Assembly: GCF_003946395.1 (NCBI RefSeq)
Contig: NZ_RHNZ01000017.1
Coordinates: forward strand, 1-64,000
Direction: 5' to 3'
DNA length: 64,000 bases
From: Levilactobacillus fuyuanensis
GTDB lineage: Bacteria; Bacillota; Bacilli; Lactobacillales; Lactobacillaceae
In this document: positions 61,556 through 64,000 of the stretch, one piece after another
How positions within the stretch are numbered: position 1 is the stretch's first letter
How the letters are laid out: the number at the start of each line of letters is the position of its first letter
Notes under the pieces: generated by a model
Told to the model about the DNA's origin: nothing
Databases searched by the model: none
What the model saw: only the letters and a program-made list of their open reading frames with translations
Made by a program: the position numbers and the translations under genes

Positions 61556-62215
61556 ATGACATTTTTTAGAGATCATTGGTACGATATTGGCGGTGTCGTT
61601 GGTATCTGCGTAGCCATCGCTATCTGGCTCAACTGGGGAGGCATGTCGACTTTGCTTAAAATTGCGGCCCTGAACTTCTTCGTCATTCTCTGGCATGAAT
61701 TTGAAGAATTCCGTTTTCCCGGTGGCGAACCAGCCATCACCAACCTCGCCATGCAACCCAGCACTGACGGACCCGCAGACCGATACCCACTCAATCAGAA
61801 CAACGCCATGGTCATCAACGTTGCCGCGGCCTACATCTGTTACCTACTGCCGGTCTTCTTCCCAGAAGTGATTTGGCTCGGCTTCATGCCTATCGTCTCC
61901 GGAATCGCTCAGCTCGTCATGCACGTGATTCTCACCCCCATCAAGATTCACGCCCTATATTCCCCCGGTGAACTTGCCGTTGTCTTTGGCCACTTGCCAC
62001 TAGGCATCTGGTGGTTCATCTACACCATCAGCAATGGTCTCTTAGACTGGCTGAGCGTACTCTTCGGTCTTCTCTACACAGTCGCTTTCATTGGTATCTT
62101 TATGTTGCGAATCGGCTACGGCACGCTCAAATCCACCAGCTCCCCCTATGTCTTTCCCAAAGCGGAGTTCGAACGGGCCGGCTATGCGGAACGCATTCGG
62201 AATCAGAAAAAATAA
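61556..62215 (+). CDS. HXXEE domain-containing membrane protein
   Basis: A 219-residue integral membrane protein with about five to six hydrophobic segments. The family motif H-x-x-E-E is at WHEFEEFRFPGG near residue 45; other polar markers are NQNNAMVINV and HVILTPIKIHALYSPG, the Glu/His set suggesting metal-dependent chemistry. Function unknown; the family is often TetR-linked. The second ATG after GAGG is used; the first gives a seven-codon frame. Its own terminator follows. Confidence 0.88.
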   Translation: MTFFRDHWYDIGGVVGICVAIAIWLNWGGMSTLLKIAALNFFVILWHEFEEFRFPGGEPAITNLAMQPSTDGPADRYPLNQNNAMVINVAAAYICYLLPVFFPEVIWLGFMPIVSGIAQLVMHVILTPIKIHALYSPGELAVVFGHLPLGIWWFIYTISNGLLDWLSVLFGLLYTVAFIGIFMLRIGYGTLKSTSSPYVFPKAEFERAGYAERIRNQKK

Positions 62216-62228
62216 CAGCTTTACGCGA

Positions 62229-62271
62229 AAAATAACCATGAACGGAAATCAACCGCTCATGGTTATTTTAT
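62229..62271 (+). terminator. terminator after the HXXEE gene
   Basis: AAAATAACCATGA-type arms with perfect complement TCATGGTTATTTT around a short inner hairpin; works in both directions and also ends the 62304 gene. Confidence 0.88.
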
Positions 62272-62303
62272 TAAAAGACTTCTATTACTAATTGAATCAC
62301 CGC

Positions 62304-63305
62304 TTAGAATTGAATCAGTACTTTTCCCTTGGGATGACCCGTTGCGACCAATTCCAGCGCCTGGTTGATATCTGCTAACTTGAATTCTGTCGGATCAATG
62401 GCGGGGACAATGTTTTCACGTTCTACCAGCTCCGTAATCTTGCGGAGTTGGGCACCATCGCTACGGACAAAGATGAACCGGTACTGTGCACCAACAGCCT
62501 TTGTCTGTCGATCGAGCCGCGCACCTGCCAGAGAGAACAGGGTCGTCTTCAACCAGGAAAGATGATGACTCTGGGCGAAGTGACGGTTTGGTCCCATTCT
62601 GAGGGAGAGCAATTTGCCCCCGGACTTCAGTACTTTAAGCTCATGGTCCAGCTCCTTAGGACCAATCGTATCGATCACGTAATCTACCGGTGCGAGTTCT
62701 TCCCAGTAATTCTCCTGACGGTAATCGAAGTATTGGTCCACACCGTTGGCCAGCGCAGCTTCCTTGCTTCTAGCGTTACCACTCACACTGACATTCAGCC
62801 CCATTTCACGGGCGATGGGAATTGCCATTTGACCGAATGAACCCGACCCACCGGGAATCATGACACGTTCGCCGGATTGCGCGTGGAGTTCCTCGTGTAA
62901 GCCTTGGTACGCCGTCAGTCCAGTCAACGGAACGGCGGCACTGTGCGCAAAGTCCAAGTTCTCAGGCTTCAAGGCAACTGCGTCCTGATCAATCGCAGCA
63001 AATTCCGCAAAGGCCCCGATCTTACCCAAAGGTAACCGCGAATACACGGCGTCCCCCGCTTTAAAATCGGTCACGTTGGCGCCGACTGTTATCACGACCC
63101 CAGAAAGCTCGCTGCCCATCGTGGTTGGCATCGCGTAGTCCTGAATCAACTTGACGCTACCGGTACCGATCAGCATCTCCAAGGGATTGACAGCGGCGAA
63201 TTTCACTTGTACCAAGACCTCGTTGGCCGTTGGCGTGGGCATCGGAATATCCTTGACCTCGAGTTTGAAATTTTTATCGTATTTGTTTAATTGGGCAGCT
63301 TGCAT
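62304..63305 (-). CDS. zinc-less NADP-dependent alcohol dehydrogenase/quinone oxidoreductase
   Basis: Medium-chain dehydrogenase/reductase of the quinone-oxidoreductase branch, predicted to reduce quinones or enones with NADPH. The 333-residue protein has a GroES-like domain (residues 1-115, VKFAAVNPLEMLIG, GSELSGVV) lacking the zinc Cys ligands of alcohol dehydrogenases, and a Rossmann domain with GGSGSFGQMAIPIAREMG near 152. Divergent from the TetR gene at 63499, the probable regulator. GAGGA precedes the start. Confidence 0.92.
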   Translation of the reverse strand: MQAAQLNKYDKNFKLEVKDIPMPTPTANEVLVQVKFAAVNPLEMLIGTGSVKLIQDYAMPTTMGSELSGVVITVGANVTDFKAGDAVYSRLPLGKIGAFAEFAAIDQDAVALKPENLDFAHSAAVPLTGLTAYQGLHEELHAQSGERVMIPGGSGSFGQMAIPIAREMGLNVSVSGNARSKEAALANGVDQYFDYRQENYWEELAPVDYVIDTIGPKELDHELKVLKSGGKLLSLRMGPNRHFAQSHHLSWLKTTLFSLAGARLDRQTKAVGAQYRFIFVRSDGAQLRKITELVERENIVPAIDPTEFKLADINQALELVATGHPKGKVLIQF

Positions 63306-63440
63306 AGTGGCTGGTCCTCCTCTAAAAGTGATTTATTATTTTTCATCTGTTTTAAAACTTCCCCATGAGTTTACCAAACTAGGTTACAAAATGCAAATAA
63401 AGTTACTTATTTGATTTTTGTGTTATACTATATAAAAATC

Positions 63441-63497
63441 ATGCTAAAGGAGGCGGGTCGCCAGAATTCTCTGTTTTCCAGGGATTCGGCAGCATAA
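63441..63497 (+). CDS. possible 18-codon leader ORF before the terminal TetR gene
   Basis: ATG CTA AAG ... TAA encodes MLKEAGRQNSLFSRDSAA. The stop TAA at 63495-63497 lies 1 bp before the TetR ATG (TAATATG). A candidate -10 TATACT (63424-63429) would start transcription ~5 nt before this ATG, so it would be almost leaderless. The ribosome-site-like AAAGGAGG (63446-63453) lies inside it. Coupled translation is inferred. Confidence 0.3.
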   Translation: MLKEAGRQNSLFSRDSAA

Positions 63498-63498
63498 T

Positions 63499-64000
63499 AT
63501 GACACTAACGACTCGTGAAAAGATTCTCAGCACGGCTGAGCGCCTGATTCAAGAGACCGGCAATGCTGAGGTAACGCTGGCTCAAATTGCCACAGCACTT
63601 GGCATGACGCATGCCGCCCTCTATAAACATTTCCAAAACAAACAGGCCCTCTGGGAGGCGGTGTCGGCCGCCTGGTTCCAACGGGAAATCATCGACCAGA
63701 TTCAATGTGATCCGACCGCTACGCCGCAGTCACAGCTGCACGACTGGCTGTGGGCCTTCGTGACGGCTAAAAAGCACGCGTACAATACCAATCCCCAGAT
63801 GTTTGCGCTCAATACCCGCTACATCGACAACAATCCTAAAGTACTGCGTGACGTCCTGATTCCGGCATACACGATTGTCTCCCACATCATGGGTTATCAC
63901 GACTCTAACAACGAACAAGCCGAGTCTATCCTAGCCACCTTCGCCATCTTCACCCTCCCGAATTTTAAGGAGACCTGGAACGACCCCGACTACGCGCAAC
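63499..64000 (+). CDS. TetR-family regulator, partial at window edge
   Basis: Runs off the right end; 167 codons are visible. Begins MTLTTREKILSTAERLIQET; helix-turn-helix VTLAQIATALGMTHAALYKHFQNK near residues 28-51, then the start of the C-terminal domain (AWFQREIIDQI, LHDWLWAFVTAKKH). No normal ribosome site lies directly before the ATG; AAAGGAGG is ~45 nt upstream. Probably represses the divergent 62304 oxidoreductase. Confidence 0.9.
   Translation, partial: MTLTTREKILSTAERLIQETGNAEVTLAQIATALGMTHAALYKHFQNKQALWEAVSAAWFQREIIDQIQCDPTATPQSQLHDWLWAFVTAKKHAYNTNPQMFALNTRYIDNNPKVLRDVLIPAYTIVSHIMGYHDSNNEQAESILATFAIFTLPNFKETWNDPDYAQ

Noticed and set aside
1-64000. CRISPR array, rRNA, tRNA, transposase or prophage genes
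   Set aside because: No regularly spaced repeats, rRNA/tRNA sequences or recognisable transposase, integrase or phage proteins were seen.

Overview
The window is chromosomal DNA of a low- to mid-GC Gram-positive lactic acid bacterium. The gene order (fmt-rsmB-prpC-prkC-rsgA-rpe-thiN, rplU-prp-rpmA, glnR-glnA, pheS-pheT behind a T-box) and the protein sequences point to Lactobacillaceae. The moderate GC content suggests a Levilactobacillus-like species, but that genus call is inference. No rRNA, tRNA, CRISPR array, transposase or prophage module was seen. Nearly everything is core genome, mostly on the minus strand.

Layout, left to right. 0.5-13.4 kb: a long minus-strand housekeeping block (gmk, rpoZ, coaBC, priA, fmt, rsmB, the PrpC/PrkC phosphatase-kinase pair, rsgA, rpe, thiN). 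13.8-16.3 kb: a small plus-strand gene behind two LexA-like boxes, then an AT-rich sortase-anchored surface protein. 16.4-23.1 kb: folD-xseA-xseB-ispA-tlyA-argR-recN. 23.7-27.7 kb: pepP-efp-Asp23 family-nusB and the rplU-prp-rpmA ribosomal cluster. 27.9-31.3 kb: an orphan TetR gene without a normal start codon and a three-gene operon of largely unknown function ending in a dUTPase-like protein. 32.2-39.7 kb: glnR-glnA, ugpQ-miaA, a DUF3042 protein, a rhodanese-like protein, ygfA-gluP-yqgQ-glcK, rpmG. 40.2-48.3 kb: a class B penicillin-binding protein, a large YfhO-family membrane protein, a HesB-like protein, greA, and mltG-udk. 48.8-59.3 kb: T-box-pheS-pheT, HxlR and HD proteins, an rRNA methyltransferase, acyP, yidC, a YxeA protein and the two-component pair arlR-arlS. 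59.7-64 kb: a strongly expressed-looking zinc alcohol dehydrogenase and two TetR-linked accessory units; the last gene runs off the window.

The most unusual content is intergenic. Six copies (two in one gap) of a ~150-190 bp element, here called family A, lie at about 0.3, 23.5, 31.5, 32.0, 36.2 and 40.0 kb. Stem arms differ between copies but stay complementary, while short segments such as CCCCACAGCAGG are nearly invariant. Five of six copies share one strand, opposite to most genes. A second ~170-194 bp family (B) has two inverted copies at 2.8 and 8.7 kb, each a nest of long hairpins. I do not recognise either family. They could be structured RNAs or non-autonomous hairpin-ended mobile elements.

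Clear regulatory sites include a phenylalanyl T-box, a GlnR box before glnR, two LexA-like boxes before the 13.86 kb gene, a palindrome before the orphan TetR gene, and a strong promoter with a downstream palindrome before the YxeA gene.
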